From an uncultured bacterium (GTDB taxonomy: Bacteria > Cyanobacteriota > Vampirovibrionia > Gastranaerophilales > Gastranaerophilaceae): a stretch of DNA of 14,112 nt. Position 1 is the first letter of the stretch, and the number at the start of each line of letters is the position of its first letter. The position numbers were made by a program, and so were the translations under genes. Positions 13,511 to 14,112 of this stretch are shown here, one piece after another. The DNA is taken from positions 1 to 14,112 of the forward strand of contig CAMAGQ010000034.1 in assembly GCA_945833895.1 (NCBI GenBank), read 5' to 3'. The notes under the pieces are model-generated. The model was not told the DNA's origin and made no database searches. It saw only the letters and a program-made list of their open reading frames with translations.

Positions 13511-13572
13511 AGTGGTGTAATAGTTAATCAAGGATACTGCCTATAACTGTGGGTAAGTCCGGAGGAATTAAA

Positions 13573-13971
13573 ATGTCAATGACAGATCCTATAGCAGATA
13601 TGCTAACAAGAATCAGAAATGCTAACACTGTTAAGCACCCTTCAGTTGAAGTTCCGGCTTCAAAATTGAAAATTGAATTAGCAAAACTTCTTAAAGAAGA
13701 AGGTTACATTGCTGATTATTCAGTTGTAGATTCAGGAAAATTCAAGGTTATCATCATCACATTAAAATATGATGAAAAAGGTAACTCAGTTATCACAAAA
13801 CTTGAAAGAATTTCAAAACCTGGTCTACGTCACTACTCAAAAGCTAAAAACTTACAAAAAGTTTTGGGTGGTATGGGCGTTGCAATCGTATCAACTCCAA
13901 AAGGCTTGCTAACTGACAGAAAAGCAAGAAAAGAAAACGTTGGCGGCGAAGTTCTTTGCTACGTTTACTAA
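13573..13971 (+). CDS. rpsH: 30S ribosomal protein uS8
   Basis: A complete 132-residue uS8, normal in length. MSMTDPIADMLTRIRNAN opens the protein; PASKLKIELAKLLKEEGYI (37-55) and the C-terminal STPKGLLTDRKARKENVGGEVLCYVY (107-132), which includes the rRNA-contacting STPKG loop, are fully typical. uS8 binds the central domain of 16S rRNA during 30S assembly. The frame is open back to GTG 13549, but GGAGGA (13561-13566) sits six bases before ATG 13573, and the family starts there. rplF follows after 89 bases, the usual order. Upstream, however, rplE or rpsN is missing and a chromate transporter pair faces away. Confidence 0.98.
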   Translation: MSMTDPIADMLTRIRNANTVKHPSVEVPASKLKIELAKLLKEEGYIADYSVVDSGKFKVIIITLKYDEKGNSVITKLERISKPGLRHYSKAKNLQKVLGGMGVAIVSTPKGLLTDRKARKENVGGEVLCYVY

Positions 13972-13996
13972 TACTTAAGTTAGTGAAAATTAAATG

Positions 13997-14027
13997 TTTC
14001 GGGTTCAATTGGTAGAAAAGCCCGAAA
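13997..14027 (+). other. Hairpin between rpsH and rplF
   Basis: TTTCGGG (13997-14003) pairs perfectly with CCCGAAA (14021-14027) across a 17-base loop. There is no T run, so it does not look like a terminator. It may protect or pause the polycistronic mRNA, or be a binding site for a ribosomal protein. Confidence 0.4.
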
Positions 14028-14060
14028 AAGTACACAATATACCATAAGGAGAAAACTAAA

Positions 14061-14112
14061 ATGTCAAGAATTGGTAAAAAACCGATAGAAATTCCTCAAG
14101 GTGTTGAGGTTA
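14061..14112 (+). CDS. rplF: 50S ribosomal protein uL6, 5' part only
   Basis: Only the first 17 residues are in the window: MSRIGKKPIEIPQGVEV, the typical uL6 N-terminus. AAGGAG (14046-14051) lies nine bases before the ATG. It follows rpsH as in most spc operons. The gene runs off the right edge. Confidence 0.95.
   Translation, partial: MSRIGKKPIEIPQGVEV

Noticed and set aside
13402..13572. Remnant of rpsN or rplE before rpsH
   Set aside because: All forward frames are interrupted by stops and none shows the uS14 zinc motif or the uL5 C-terminus.

Overview
The window is AT-rich (roughly two-thirds A+T by eye) with short intergenic gaps. It looks like chromosome from a gut-type Gastranaerophilales (Vampirovibrionia/'Melainabacteria'), the non-photosynthetic relatives of Cyanobacteria. 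This assignment is inference. It rests on the pilin-like protein with the N-terminal run IGVVAAMTIPTLISNTNSAK, a zinc-ribbon bL28, two membrane proteins I cannot place in any broad family, and a tRNA without encoded CCA. No phage, transposase or CRISPR array was seen.

Left part (1-3950, all +): the 3' end of a six-cysteine type IV pilin-like gene with a good terminator; a gap of about 350 bases holding a worn copy of a palindromic intergenic repeat; an LCP-family (LytR-CpsA-Psr) cell-envelope glycan ligase followed 26 bases later by an FMN nitroreductase; a better-preserved 118-base copy of the repeat; then lemA with its own strong promoter and terminator.

Middle (3985-9630): a tRNA-Arg(CCG) whose elbow pair 19:56 is A:U instead of G:C; a (-) strand cysteine peptidase/amidase-like protein; a 450-base non-coding stretch with three perfect hairpins; rpmB on (-) with its own promoter and terminator; homoserine dehydrogenase on (+), apparently with a leaderless mRNA; and two divergent membrane proteins of unknown function.

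Right part (9708-14112): an overlapping bioF-bioG-bioC biotin block. BioC and BioG are expected to start and end the disguised pimeloyl-ester route and BioF uses the product. BioA, BioD and BioB are not here. A two-gene short-chain chromate transporter pair on (-) meets bioC tail to tail with a 36-base overlap. Across a 250-base divergent region, rpsH and the start of rplF begin a piece of the spc ribosomal-protein operon. That region carries a 16-bp palindrome TGTA-N8-TACA, the form bound by the cyanobacterial regulator NtcA, and possible alternative RNA hairpins ahead of rpsH.

Most starts were moved inward from the longest open frame, using Shine-Dalgarno spacing, promoter position or family alignment. 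The most unusual points are the tRNA-Arg tertiary-pair swap, the structured element at 5097-5184, the leaderless-looking hom promoter, the NtcA-like box, and the split of the spc operon before rpsH.
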